Shown: positions 55,400-63,877, counted from the first letter of the stretch. The stretch is DNA of 64,000 nucleotides from Bacillota bacterium (GCA_023407175.1 JAEYMU010000006.1:124001-188000), one strand, 5' to 3'. Program-made: numbers and translations. The notes: a model not told the origin generated them from the sequence alone.

Positions 55400-57112
55400 T
55401 TACTGTACATCTGTTCTGAAGATGTTAAAGGTATTATAAACATCGATAATCCCATAACCCCAATCCTGATTCGGATAGCTAAGTGCCTTGCTCCGCTTTG
55501 CCCCACGGATCAGGAATTTCTTAAGTCCAAGGGTATCGATCACCGGATAATTGTCCTCTACAACACACCACTCCAGCAGCATGGCACAGATTCCCGCCGT
55601 ATGCGCAGCGGCGGCGCTGGTGCCGGTCAGGGTTGTAAAGCCCTGCTCCAGAGAGGGACAGCTAAGATTTACCCCCGGAGCTGCGAAACTCGGATTGATT
55701 ATATTGGAGGTCGAAAAACCCCTCCCCGAATTTGGATATAAAGTACCTGTCACTGAATTATAAGCTGTAACAGTAATGGGAATAAAACAGTTTCCAGGAG
55801 AGGTAATCGTTGTATATGCATTTGCCTTTACAAAATAGGTATGCTCGGAAATCAGGCTTCCCATCGGAAGCCACATATGAAAGGCTCCCTTTAAATCACC
55901 CTTTCCGTATACCTGAAGCTTCCATATTCCAGCCGTAGGTTTGGAAAACCTTAATATAATTACCTGTTTTCCGTTGCTTTGTTCAATCAGTACATAGTTA
56001 ACATATATAATCGTCCGGTCAAAAATAAATCTTATCGTCTGAGTTGTAATAAGACGCTCTGATATAATTGGTTTATACTCTCCCGAAGGCGACAGGATAT
56101 CCAAAGAATATATCACCGGAGGTTCCCCCCACAATTCAAGAATAAACCCATATTCATTTTCTCCGATATTTAACTCCACCGGTATGGAGCCGGCAGCAGG
56201 GTCAAGCTCGCTGTAAAAATGCCTTTTGGCAGCTCCTTCATTTCCTGCCGCAATGGAAATGGCTACTCCGGGAGTATCAGCGGCAAGAGATGCAAGTACA
56301 TTGAGATTTCCTGTACAATCATGTGCACCCAAAGAGGTCCCAAAGCCGATACAGATGGACAGCGGCCGTCCCATCATTCTTGCGGTATAAAGAAGGTAAT
56401 CCATTGCCCAAATAATATCATTTTCCTGATAGCACAGCTGGTCGCGGGGAATCATAAATAAATCCTTCAAATTATCCTTAGCCGGCTTTAGCTTCACAAC
56501 GAGAAGCTCTGCATCAGGTGCGACTCCACTAAAATTATTCTCATCATTTTCAGAACCCGCTGCAATTCCTGCGAGCTTCGTGCCATGACCATTATCATCG
56601 GTGCTTGGGACAATTTCATAGGGCTTTGGGCTGTTTAATGCCAGATTTATCTGATCCGCTGCATATTCCGTCCCATAAAAGGTAGGAAACACCGCGTCCG
56701 GAAAATTATCACTGTCGATAGTTTGATCCCATATGGCTAATATTTTGGTGGCTCCATCCTCATGCCGGAAAACCGGATTGGTATAATCAATCCCTGTATC
56801 AATGATACCGATAATGACGCCCTTCCCCCGCAAATCCACCTTCGGTATATTACGTAATTGATAGACTCCGGAGGCCTCCATACTCTGTTCCCTGGTCAGG
56901 GCATAGATATTCGGTATTGCATCATATCCGAATTCAATCAGATTGTGAGAATCCGCCTCCGCTACGGGAATATAAATTACCGCAAAGCCTTCATTTATGA
57001 TATGAACAGAATATTGTTCGTACTTTCTCAGTATATTTATATTACGATTATATCTTATCATAACATCTATGTAATCATTGCTTGTTATCTTATGTCTCTC
57101 CTCCATTGTCAT
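55400..57112 (-). CDS. Csp-like S8 subtilisin family protease, second of a pair
   Basis: A 570-residue subtilase without a signal peptide. The catalytic triad is complete: Asp105 (IIDTGIDYTN), His176 (DNGHGTKLAG) and Ser499 (LTGTSAAAAHTAG). An insertion of about 150 residues between His and Ser forms the jellyroll domain typical of clostridial Csp proteases, which activate the cortex hydrolase SleC during germination. The N-terminal 90 residues would act as the intramolecular chaperone prodomain. ATG at 57112 follows GGAGGAGGATAATTC. It lies 47 bases downstream of its paralogue. Orthology to CspA, CspB or CspC cannot be settled from the sequence alone. Confidence 0.88.
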   Translation of the reverse strand: MTMEERHKITSNDYIDVMIRYNRNINILRKYEQYSVHIINEGFAVIYIPVAEADSHNLIEFGYDAIPNIYALTREQSMEASGVYQLRNIPKVDLRGKGVIIGIIDTGIDYTNPVFRHEDGATKILAIWDQTIDSDNFPDAVFPTFYGTEYAADQINLALNSPKPYEIVPSTDDNGHGTKLAGIAAGSENDENNFSGVAPDAELLVVKLKPAKDNLKDLFMIPRDQLCYQENDIIWAMDYLLYTARMMGRPLSICIGFGTSLGAHDCTGNLNVLASLAADTPGVAISIAAGNEGAAKRHFYSELDPAAGSIPVELNIGENEYGFILELWGEPPVIYSLDILSPSGEYKPIISERLITTQTIRFIFDRTIIYVNYVLIEQSNGKQVIILRFSKPTAGIWKLQVYGKGDLKGAFHMWLPMGSLISEHTYFVKANAYTTITSPGNCFIPITVTAYNSVTGTLYPNSGRGFSTSNIINPSFAAPGVNLSCPSLEQGFTTLTGTSAAAAHTAGICAMLLEWCVVEDNYPVIDTLGLKKFLIRGAKRSKALSYPNQDWGYGIIDVYNTFNIFRTDVQ

Positions 57113-57159
57113 GAATTATCCTCCTCCCTCCGACCGGGCACCTGGTAAATGCTCTGTTT

Positions 57160-58857
57160 CTATACACCCTTTCTTAAGCTGTTAAAAATATCATATACAT
57201 CTAAAATCCCATAGCCCCAGTCCTTATTCGGATATGTGGTATCGGGCCTTCTGCGCGCTCCCCGCAGCATAAACACCTTCATATCCTGAGTATTCATGTA
57301 AGGATAATTTCCATTTATAATTCCCCATTCAAACAGCATAGCTGCTACTCCGGTTGTATATGCCGCGGCGACACTGGTACCGGTAACCTTTATAAATTTG
57401 TGATTCAGATCAGGACTTATCATATTGACTCCCGGAGCCGTTATATCAGGCTTGATTTCATCAATACGTGTATATCCTCTGCCAGCCTCGTTATAAAGGA
57501 TATCATTCTCCGCATCATATGCCGTAACTGTAATCGGCGCGGTTGCACATGACAGGGACAACAAGGTTGTATAGGGATCGGAATGAACAAAAAACGTATC
57601 CTTTGTTATAAAACCATTCATCGGAAGCCATACATTATAGCTCATCGGAAATATTCCCCTGCCATAAACCCGAAATCTCCAGATCCCCCTGGCAGGCTTT
57701 ACAAATCTAAGAAGTATCAGCTGATCCCCGCTCTGTGATTCGGCGATCTGGTAAAAGACATTAATAATGGTAGCTTCAAAAATGAAGCTGATTACCCTGG
57801 ATTCACTTAACCTTGCCCCCAGCTTGGGAATATACTCCCCTGACGGGGATAAAATATCAATCGTGAAGATATTCGGGGAGGCTCCCCAGATCTCCATGGA
57901 AAATCCGGTCTCTTCCGGTCCCACATTAAGCTCTATTTGATCATATCCGGGTACCTCCTTAATTACTCCATAATAATGTCTTCGTGCGCTGCCTTCATTT
58001 CCGACCGGTATTATAACCGAGGTACCGGTATAGCCTGCCTGCAAGGACAGCCAGGTACTTACAATATCTCTTCCATCATGGGCATATTGGGCCGTATCAC
58101 AGGAGATACAGATTACAATCGGCTGATCAACCCTGGCAGCATAATTAAGAAGATACTGGACTCCAAAAATCAAATCATTTTCCTGATAACAGATCGCTGT
58201 TTTTGGAATCTGGAAAAACTCCTTCAAATATTCTTTTGCAGGCTTTAGTTTCACAACCAGCAGCTCGGCATTCGTAGCAACTCCATAGAAGCCCTCCTCC
58301 GGTACTTCATTACCGGCAGCAATTCCGGCAATCATGGTGCCGTGGCCAATCTCATCTCTTGAAGGAACAATAAGATAGGGGTTCTCACTGCGAAGTGCCT
58401 CATTAATCTGATCCCTGGTATATTCCGTTCCATATTCAATTCCTTCTTTTTCTTGATCACTTATCATATTCTGATCCCAAATAGCAGCAATCCGAGTCGT
58501 CTTGTCTGCAAACTGGAAAATGGGATTCGTGTAATCAATACCGGTGTCTACAATTCCTATCAGGACTCCCTTTCCTCGCAGATCAAAGTTGGGAATGTTC
58601 CGTATCCGCGTTATTCCGCTGTCCTCCAGGCTTGTTACATTGGTTAGTCCAAGAACCATCGGAATCGCGGAATAATCAAATGCCAGCATATCCTGTGTCA
58701 TCTCGCTGACCGGAGGATGCATTACCGCCAGGAAATAATTGATGATATTGACGCCATAATCCTTATATTTATCTAAATTAGAAGGAATTCCATAATACTC
58801 AATCAATACATCCGCATACTCATTGCTATAAATCTTATTGATATCCTCTGAAGCCAT
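57160..58857 (-). CDS. Csp-like S8 subtilisin family protease, first of a pair
   Basis: A 565-residue paralogue of the downstream protease with the same layout: prodomain, Asp104 (IVDTGIDYTN), His172 (EIGHGTMIAG), jellyroll insertion and Ser495 (VTGTSVAAAYTTG). No signal peptide. All three catalytic residues are kept, in contrast to the pseudoproteases CspA and CspC of Clostridioides difficile. Both genes lie on one strand with a short gap and are probably co-transcribed, in the mother cell if they are true Csp proteins. The upstream region is very AT-rich; the ribosome site (AAGTGATTGT) is weak. Confidence 0.88.
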   Translation of the reverse strand: MASEDINKIYSNEYADVLIEYYGIPSNLDKYKDYGVNIINYFLAVMHPPVSEMTQDMLAFDYSAIPMVLGLTNVTSLEDSGITRIRNIPNFDLRGKGVLIGIVDTGIDYTNPIFQFADKTTRIAAIWDQNMISDQEKEGIEYGTEYTRDQINEALRSENPYLIVPSRDEIGHGTMIAGIAAGNEVPEEGFYGVATNAELLVVKLKPAKEYLKEFFQIPKTAICYQENDLIFGVQYLLNYAARVDQPIVICISCDTAQYAHDGRDIVSTWLSLQAGYTGTSVIIPVGNEGSARRHYYGVIKEVPGYDQIELNVGPEETGFSMEIWGASPNIFTIDILSPSGEYIPKLGARLSESRVISFIFEATIINVFYQIAESQSGDQLILLRFVKPARGIWRFRVYGRGIFPMSYNVWLPMNGFITKDTFFVHSDPYTTLLSLSCATAPITVTAYDAENDILYNEAGRGYTRIDEIKPDITAPGVNMISPDLNHKFIKVTGTSVAAAYTTGVAAMLFEWGIINGNYPYMNTQDMKVFMLRGARRRPDTTYPNKDWGYGILDVYDIFNSLRKGV

Positions 58858-58947
58858 ACAATCACTTTATTTATTTTTATTATAATTATATTAATAAAAT
58901 TATATTATTATCAAAAAGCTTAATAGCACTATTTTTCCAATTTAAAG

Positions 58948-59003
58948 TAAAAAAACAAATCGGAGGCCCGACAGACTTGTATTCTGTCAGATCTCCGATT
59001 CCT
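58948..59003 (-). terminator. Terminator of the metNIQ operon
   Basis: AATCGGAG with CTCCGATT and, inside, CTGACAGA with TCTGTCGG form a long stem on the minus strand, followed by TGTTTTTTTAC. Confidence 0.88.
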
Positions 59004-59049
59004 ATGCAGACTGTTTATATGAAGTTATGATTCTGGCGTATTAATTATC

Positions 59050-59964
59050 TTAGAAGATCGGAATAACAGCACCGTCATAGGTATCATTAATGTACTGTCT
59101 TATCTCTTCACTTTGAAGGGCAGCTACAAGTGCCTTGATATCCTCCCTGTTTTCATTGCCGGCCTTAACTGCAATGATATTGCCATAGGTCTGTGCAGCA
59201 ACGGAATCCTTATCTTCTACCGCAATTGCATCCTTGGAAACATTCAGTCCTGCTTCAATTGCATAATTGCCGTTGATTACTGCCAGGTCAACATCCTGCA
59301 GGGAGCGTGCCAATTGTGCCGCTTCAATTTCTACAATTTCAACCTTCTTCGGGTTTTCAACAATATCATTCTTGGTTGCCTTTAAGCCCACATTCTCCTT
59401 CAGCTTAATGATTCCCTGCGCCTCCAGTAAAAGAAGTGCTCTTGCTTCATTGGAGGCATCGTTGGAAACTGCAATCTGGGAGCCCTCCTTCAAGTCATCA
59501 ATGGAGGCTGCTTTACCCGGATAAATACCGTAGGGCTCATAATGGATTGCTCCCGCAGATACCAGGTCTGCGCCGTTTTCTTCATTGAACTGCTCCAGAT
59601 ATGGAAGGTGCTGAAAATAGTTGGCATCCAGGTCACCACTCTGAAGGGCCACATTCGGCTGAACATAATCCTCGTATACTACAATTTTAAGTGTATAGCC
59701 CTCTGCCTCCAGAACAGCTCTTACCTGCTCCAAAATCTCCGCATGAGGTGTTGCATTTGCGCCGATAACAATTTCTTTATCAAAATCCGTTGCTTCCTCT
59801 TCACTTGGTGCCTGTGTTGCAGCCGGACTTGCAGCCTCTGTTACTTTCTGTGTTACCTCCGGTGTAACTCCCGAATTTGTTTCTTCTTCCTTACTACTTT
59901 TGCAGCCTGTAAAAAATGCTCCTATTAAAGTAAGTACCATGAATAATGCTAAGATTTTCTTCAT
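59050..59964 (-). CDS. metQ: MetQ/NlpA family substrate-binding lipoprotein
   Basis: A 304-residue lipoprotein; the signal peptide ends in a lipobox (GAFFTGC, Cys21), followed by a Glu/Thr/Ser linker. The mature domain matches the NlpA family: KEIVIGANATPHAEILEQV, YFQHLPYLEQFN, NGNYAIEAG. The family binds methionine, and some members cystine or S-methylcysteine. The start follows GGGAGGAAACAATT. It is the last gene of the operon. The cysteine-rich leader upstream of metN makes a cysteine-related substrate worth considering. Confidence 0.92.
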   Translation of the reverse strand: MKKILALFMVLTLIGAFFTGCKSSKEEETNSGVTPEVTQKVTEAASPAATQAPSEEEATDFDKEIVIGANATPHAEILEQVRAVLEAEGYTLKIVVYEDYVQPNVALQSGDLDANYFQHLPYLEQFNEENGADLVSAGAIHYEPYGIYPGKAASIDDLKEGSQIAVSNDASNEARALLLLEAQGIIKLKENVGLKATKNDIVENPKKVEIVEIEAAQLARSLQDVDLAVINGNYAIEAGLNVSKDAIAVEDKDSVAAQTYGNIIAVKAGNENREDIKALVAALQSEEIRQYINDTYDGAVIPIF

Positions 59965-59995
59965 AATTGTTTCCTCCCATTCTTTCATTCATTTT

Positions 59996-60661
59996 TTATT
60001 TGTTTATTCTTTTATCCGTGCTTTTCATCCAAAAATTCCCCAGCTCCTGAATGATCTGCACAATAATTACCAGGATCACTACAATAACAAACATAATCTC
60101 TTCTTCATAGCGATAATAGCCGTAGCGGATCGCTATGTCCCCAAGTCCTCCTCCTCCGACAATGCCGGCCATCGCGGAATAGCTTAGGATTGTTGTAACC
60201 ACAATTGCTCCTCCGATAATCAGAGAAGGCTTTGCCTCCGGGATCAGTACCTTATAGATAATCTGATATGGTCCGGCCCCCATGCTTTGGGCCGCCTCAA
60301 TTACCCCCAAATCCACTTCCTTTAGAGAGGATTCCACAACTCTTGCAATATACGGAGCGGAAGCTATAATCAACGGTACTACAACAGCCTTGGGACCAAT
60401 GGTAGTCCCTACTACCGCACGGGTAAACGGCATTACTGCAACCAGCAGGATGATAAAGGGAACCGAACGGATCAGATTTACAATAACTCCAAGGATTTTA
60501 TTAAATACTGTGAATGGAGCAATTCCGTCCTTATCGGTAACCACCAGCAAAATTCCCAGGGGCAGGCCGATTCCATAGGCAATGAGGGAGGATAAGAAGA
60601 TCATATACAGTGAATCCACAATTCCTTCCAAAATCATTTTTATAACCGCTTCACTGAACAC
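59996..60661 (-). CDS. metI: MetI-type ABC transporter permease
   Basis: A 221-residue permease with about five membrane segments and the EAA loop (EAAQSMGAGPYQIIYKVLIPEA in two overlapping pieces) that docks on the ATPase. The start is GTG at 60661, overlapping the end of metN by 11 bases, with GAGGTGAAGGG upstream. Works with MetN and MetQ to import methionine or a related sulphur compound. Confidence 0.94.
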   Translation of the reverse strand: MFSEAVIKMILEGIVDSLYMIFLSSLIAYGIGLPLGILLVVTDKDGIAPFTVFNKILGVIVNLIRSVPFIILLVAVMPFTRAVVGTTIGPKAVVVPLIIASAPYIARVVESSLKEVDLGVIEAAQSMGAGPYQIIYKVLIPEAKPSLIIGGAIVVTTILSYSAMAGIVGGGGLGDIAIRYGYYRYEEEIMFVIVVILVIIVQIIQELGNFWMKSTDKRINK

Positions 60662-61667
60662 TGCCCTTCACCTCCTCATATACAATCCTGTTGGACTTTA
60701 AGTAATTCAATATCTTTTCCCGGCTTAGGGTATCCTTCGGCAATTGAAGCACCATCTGCCCATAGGCTGTTCCATTGATATCCCTGGTGTCTGCAAAAAG
60801 GATATTGACCGGCGTTTTGCATTCCAATATCATGTTGGAGATGACCGGCTCATAAGAGGTCCGTCCGTCAAAGAGGATTCTGCATCTGTAATCTCCCTCA
60901 AAGCGGTCAATATGGGTTACCCCTGAATATACCAGCTGCTTTGCTATATTGGACTGGGGTCTTGTAAAGACCTCTGCCACCTCTCCTACCTCCGCGATAT
61001 GGCTTTGGTCAATGATGGCAACCCTTTTACATATCTCCTCGATAACCCCCATCTCATGTGTAATCACAATAATTGTAATCCCAAGCTTTTGGTTGATTTC
61101 CTTTAAAAGCTTTAGTATAGAGCGGGTTGTGGTCGGGTCAAGAGCACTGGTGGCTTCATCGCAAAGCAGTACCTTAGGATTTGTCGCCAGGGCCCGCGCA
61201 ATTGCCACTCTCTGCTTTTGACCGCCGGATAGCTGTGAGGGATATGCCTTTTCCTTATCAGAAAGCCCGACAATCTCCAAGAGCTCCTTTGCTCTTAATC
61301 TGGCCTGTTTTTTCGGCACTCTTGCCAATTCCAGAGGAAAGCAGATATTCTGGAGTGCGTTTCTTTGCATCAGCAAATTAAACTGCTGAAAAATCATTCC
61401 CATGGACTGCCTGGCCTTTAATATTTCCTTTTCACGCAAGCTTCCGAGGTCGGCACCGTCAAAAATTACTGTTCCGGAGGTCGGACGTTCCAGGAAATTG
61501 ATGCACCGGACCAGAGTACTCTTGCCGGCACCGCTAAGTCCTATAATTCCGAAGATTTCACCCTCATTAATGGTTAGATTGATGTCCTCCAGCGCCTTCA
61601 CATAACCGCTTTTACTTTCAAATGTCTTTCCCAAACCAACCAATTTTACGATAGGCTTATCACTCAC
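60651..61667 (-). CDS. metN: MetN-type ABC transporter ATP-binding protein
   Basis: About 338 residues: Walker A (GLSGAGKSTLVRC), Q-loop (IFQQFNLL), signature (LSGGQKQRVAIARAL), Walker B (VLLCDEATSALDP), H-loop (IIVITHE) and a C-terminal NIL/ACT-like domain (about 265-338), which in MetN senses intracellular methionine and shuts transport down. I place the start at GTG 61667, eight bases after GGAGGTGG; an ATG at 61685 with GAAGGAAAAG is the alternative. The open frame continues upstream through the attenuator region but that part is not coding. Confidence 0.94.
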   Translation of the reverse strand: MSDKPIVKLVGLGKTFESKSGYVKALEDINLTINEGEIFGIIGLSGAGKSTLVRCINFLERPTSGTVIFDGADLGSLREKEILKARQSMGMIFQQFNLLMQRNALQNICFPLELARVPKKQARLRAKELLEIVGLSDKEKAYPSQLSGGQKQRVAIARALATNPKVLLCDEATSALDPTTTRSILKLLKEINQKLGITIIVITHEMGVIEEICKRVAIIDQSHIAEVGEVAEVFTRPQSNIAKQLVYSGVTHIDRFEGDYRCRILFDGRTSYEPVISNMILECKTPVNILFADTRDINGTAYGQMVLQLPKDTLSREKILNYLKSNRIVYEEVKGSVQ

Positions 61668-61740
61668 TAACGCTACCACCTCCATCTTTTCCTTCAAAAT
61701 ATACTGTACTGCATGGGCAAAGCGTTTTGTACAACAGGGC

Positions 61741-61792
61741 GCCTGTTTCCTGCTGCACAAAAAAACAGGAAGCCCTGATAAGCCTCCTGTTC
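61741..61792 (-). terminator. Leader terminator and alternative hairpin upstream of metN
   Basis: On the minus strand AACAGGAGGC and GCTTCCTGTT form a stem followed by TTTTTTTG (61792-61757), an intrinsic terminator between the leader peptide and metN. Its 3' arm GCTTCCTG can instead pair with CAGGAAAC just downstream (near 61750-61741), giving mutually exclusive structures as in classical attenuators. Confidence 0.75.
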
Positions 61793-61818
61793 TGCACTCA
61801 CACCTACAAAAGAAATAC

Positions 61819-61935
61819 TTACCTTTTCCTTCGCAACCTGAAAACATCACATTCACTCATCGGGCAAATATGTATCAACGGCGTACAGCATGTGCTGCAC
61901 ATGTTACAGTATTCTAAGTGAAACGATGCTTTCAT
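61819..61935 (-). CDS. Cysteine-rich 38-residue leader peptide
   Basis: A short open frame with an AAAGGAAG ribosome site and ATG at 61935. The peptide begins MKASFHLEYCNMCSTCC and ends with a basic run (FRLRRKR). It has six Cys in 38 residues, four of them within eight positions (CNMCSTCC). It lies between a strong promoter and an intrinsic terminator, the layout of a leader peptide whose translation gauges charged tRNA-Cys. If ribosomes stall at the Cys codons, the terminator hairpin about 25 bases past the stop could be replaced by the alternative hairpin and metNIQ would be read. It might also act through stalling on another ligand, or be a real small protein. Inferred. Confidence 0.68.
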   Translation of the reverse strand: MKASFHLEYCNMCSTCCTPLIHICPMSECDVFRLRRKR

Positions 61936-61985
61936 AATGATCTTCCTTTCAATATCATACTAAACAGATATATTTTAATGGTATT

Positions 61986-62014
61986 AGTATATCTTATGAT
62001 TTTATGTTTGTCAA
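61986..62014 (-). promoter_or_regulatory. metNIQ operon promoter
   Basis: On the minus strand TTGACA (62014-62009), a 17-base spacer and TATACT (61991-61986). Copies of TTAGTAT recur around it (near 61956, 61985 and 62050, in both orientations) and could be a regulator site. Confidence 0.78.
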
Positions 62015-62114
62015 TACCTGTTCAGCAAATTTATTATTTAGTTGATATGTTTAGTATGAATTATGGTCCGCATAGACTTGGCTCTGTATTAAAAATCATA
62101 ATTCAAATAAGTAA

Positions 62115-62132
62115 AGGGGCCGTCAGCGGCCC
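62115..62132 (-). terminator. Terminator after the MmcQ/YjbR gene
   Basis: GGGGCCG and CGGCCCC form a seven-pair GC stem with a four-base loop, followed by TTTACTTATTT on the minus strand. Confidence 0.8.
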
Positions 62133-62144
62133 CTACATTTTATC

Positions 62145-62519
62145 CTAACCTTCATTTATTTGTTCCAATTCGGCACGTTCCTTCCTGCTTAGCCTCTTTA
62201 CGGCTTCCTCATAGGAATGGTCTATCATGTCATAGATAAGGTCATCCTCCAGATTCCGGTTTAAAAAGACCGTATTCTTATAGGGCTTCTGGCGGTCAGG
62301 GCAATGATAGCCTACCGTCACAGCCTCCGGATAGTTCTGGCGGTAAAAACCAGCAAGCACCGGCTCGCAGCGCAGGGTTATCTTCTCCTCATATGGATAG
62401 CACTCCATGAAAATTCTCTGACCAACCTTATAGCAGCTTGGAGTCGCTCCAAAGGGAAAAACCTCATAGGCCCCTTTTTTTGAAAGGCAATAAGCCTTTA
62501 GTTCCTCACAGGTAAGCAT
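62145..62519 (-). CDS. MmcQ/YjbR family protein
   Basis: A 124-residue protein of the MmcQ/YjbR (CyaY-like fold) family: the N-terminal LKAYCLSKKGAYEVFPFG, then a central KITLRCEP and YHCPDRQKPYKNTVFLN. Members bind DNA weakly in structural studies or have no proven role. A GGAGGGATGAT site precedes the ATG. It is downstream of the DUF1848 gene on the same strand. Confidence 0.88.
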   Translation of the reverse strand: MLTCEELKAYCLSKKGAYEVFPFGATPSCYKVGQRIFMECYPYEEKITLRCEPVLAGFYRQNYPEAVTVGYHCPDRQKPYKNTVFLNRNLEDDLIYDMIDHSYEEAVKRLSRKERAELEQINEG

Positions 62520-62595
62520 ATCATCCCTCCGATTTTTATTAACAGGCAGTTGTGAAGCCCTTTCTTCCAGGGCATATTAGAAAAATAATAAGCCA

Positions 62596-63498
62596 TTAAT
62601 TTCGATCCTTAATATAAGCCGTATGATCAATTCTACCGATCAAAATATCCGAATTTGGATCGTGCTTATAAAAATTATTTTCTATGGAAGCCTCACTATG
62701 ATTGGCATAGCAATAGATACACCCATTCCGGCAGGTATTATATACTCCGATATCAACACTCTGAACACAGCCGCATTCCGGGCGCTGGCTTCTATCCTTC
62801 CTAGCCGATATGGCGTGTCCGCATATTTGCTCCACCAGGGCTTTGTCAATACAGGCTGACGGCTTTATGCCATCCTTCGTAAAATCCAGCCCTTCACAGC
62901 AGGCCTTAAGCTCAATCCCATAGTTGCCTGCAATGGCTGCAAGGCACCCAGCTATTTCATGCATCTGATCTTCTCTTATTTCATGCAGCAGCTCATTTCT
63001 CCCCTGCTTCATGAGCTTATCATAAAAATCGACAAAGCTGATGATACAGGTATCCGTATAGTCCTCCAGGCCGGCACACAGTTTCTCAAAGCTTCTTATA
63101 TGGTAATCCATTGTTAATGCTTCATTCCATACAATGGGATCATAACGCCACAGCACCCGGCTCTTTCCCAGATAGAGGGATAGCTGACGGAAGGTGGCAA
63201 GGATATCAGCCTTATCCCTTAGATCCCGCTCCAGCTCTTTCCCATAGGGCGTGAGGGTAAATTGAAAATAATAGGGATAACCCATCTTATCTATTAAGGG
63301 AAGCTGGTCCAACATTTTTACCGGGTCCTTGGTCCAGAATACAATACAGTCTATCTTATCCGGGGACAGGTTGATTCTCCCAATCTGGCCTGGATTCATG
63401 GGATTCTTCGTCATAACATAGCCCTCCCGCAGACGGTTGAAAAACCACTCGGAATAATACCCCGGAATATCGGTTCTACGAGAGGCTGAAAGAATCAT
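62596..63498 (-). CDS. DUF1848 family protein (Cys-cluster, radical SAM-like)
   Basis: A 300-residue DUF1848 protein. The start MILSASRRTDIPGYYSEW and YVMTKNPMNPGQ are the family's most conserved block; IDCIVFWTKDP, SFVDFYDKL and a C-terminal CRNGCIYCYAN follow. The CxxxCxxC spacing and the TIM-barrel-like repeats recall radical SAM and spore-photoproduct-lyase-type enzymes, with an iron-sulphur cluster at the C-terminus instead of the N-terminus. Additional cysteines (CGCVQS, ACCEG) may help bind metal. Substrate unknown. GGAGGGCTTCGT precedes the ATG. Confidence 0.85.
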   Translation of the reverse strand: MILSASRRTDIPGYYSEWFFNRLREGYVMTKNPMNPGQIGRINLSPDKIDCIVFWTKDPVKMLDQLPLIDKMGYPYYFQFTLTPYGKELERDLRDKADILATFRQLSLYLGKSRVLWRYDPIVWNEALTMDYHIRSFEKLCAGLEDYTDTCIISFVDFYDKLMKQGRNELLHEIREDQMHEIAGCLAAIAGNYGIELKACCEGLDFTKDGIKPSACIDKALVEQICGHAISARKDRSQRPECGCVQSVDIGVYNTCRNGCIYCYANHSEASIENNFYKHDPNSDILIGRIDHTAYIKDRN

Positions 63499-63526
63499 AC
63501 GAAGCCCTCCTTATCTGGGTTTTCTT

Positions 63527-63572
63527 ATAAAAACAAAGCGATATGACTTGAATAGCTTCAATCACATCGCTT
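63527..63572 (-). terminator. Terminator of the tRNA gene
   Basis: AAGCGAT and ATCGCTT form the outer stem and TTGAA with TTCAA an inner one; TGTTTTTATAA follows on the minus strand. Confidence 0.8.
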
Positions 63573-63607
63573 GATGAATGACCATCTAATAACCTTAACA
63601 ATAAAAA

Positions 63608-63627
63608 TCGAGGCGACAAGATTTGAA
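63608..63627 (-). repeat. Duplicate of the tRNA-Pro 3' end
   Basis: Twenty bases (63608-63627) repeat the last 20 of the tRNA (63662-63681) exactly, 54 bases further downstream, and the flanking TTTTA is also shared. The rest of a tRNA is absent. It may be a scar or partial att site. Confidence 0.85.
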
Positions 63628-63661
63628 TAAGTTCAAATCCAACTACCTCAATCATTAAAAG

Positions 63662-63736
63662 TCGAGGCGACAAGATTTGAACTTGCGACCTCTGCGTCCC
63701 TAACGCAGCGCTCTAGCCAAGCTGAGCCACGCCTCG
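63662..63736 (-). tRNA. tRNA-Pro (AGG anticodon)
   Basis: A 75-base cloverleaf: acceptor CGAGGCG/CGCCTCG, D-stem GCTC/GAGC, anticodon stem CTGCG/CGCAG with loop TTAGGGA (anticodon AGG), T-stem GCAAG/CTTGT with loop TTCAAAT. C at position 1 is usual for tRNA-Pro. The 3' CCA is not encoded. A34 is uncommon in bacterial tRNAs other than tRNA-Arg(ACG). Confidence 0.95.
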
Positions 63737-63786
63737 ATATACTTTTGCTGCTGAAATCTTATTACCCCGCTCAAGACAGCAAAGTT

Positions 63787-63816
63787 ATTATATTACGATA
63801 ACTAATCGTTTGTCAA
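63787..63816 (-). promoter_or_regulatory. tRNA-Pro promoter
   Basis: On the minus strand TTGACA (63816-63811), an 18-base spacer and TATAAT (63792-63787), about 50 bases upstream of the tRNA. Confidence 0.75.
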
Positions 63817-63877
63817 CAAAAACATTACGGTTTTTTAGGATTTTACCGTAGAGCTGTTATGTAGATTTTTTGTGTAT

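Noticed and set aside
61686..61856. N-terminal extension of MetN with many Cys
   Set aside because: The frame is open by chance across the attenuator; family similarity begins only after 61667 and ribosome sites favour the later starts.
61668..61960. SAM riboswitch or methionine T-box upstream of metN
   Set aside because: No S-box core and no T-box AGGGTGG-type sequence is present; the leader peptide and terminator explain the region better.
63608..63650. Second tRNA gene
   Set aside because: Only the 3' T-arm and acceptor half is repeated; there is no anticodon arm or D-arm.
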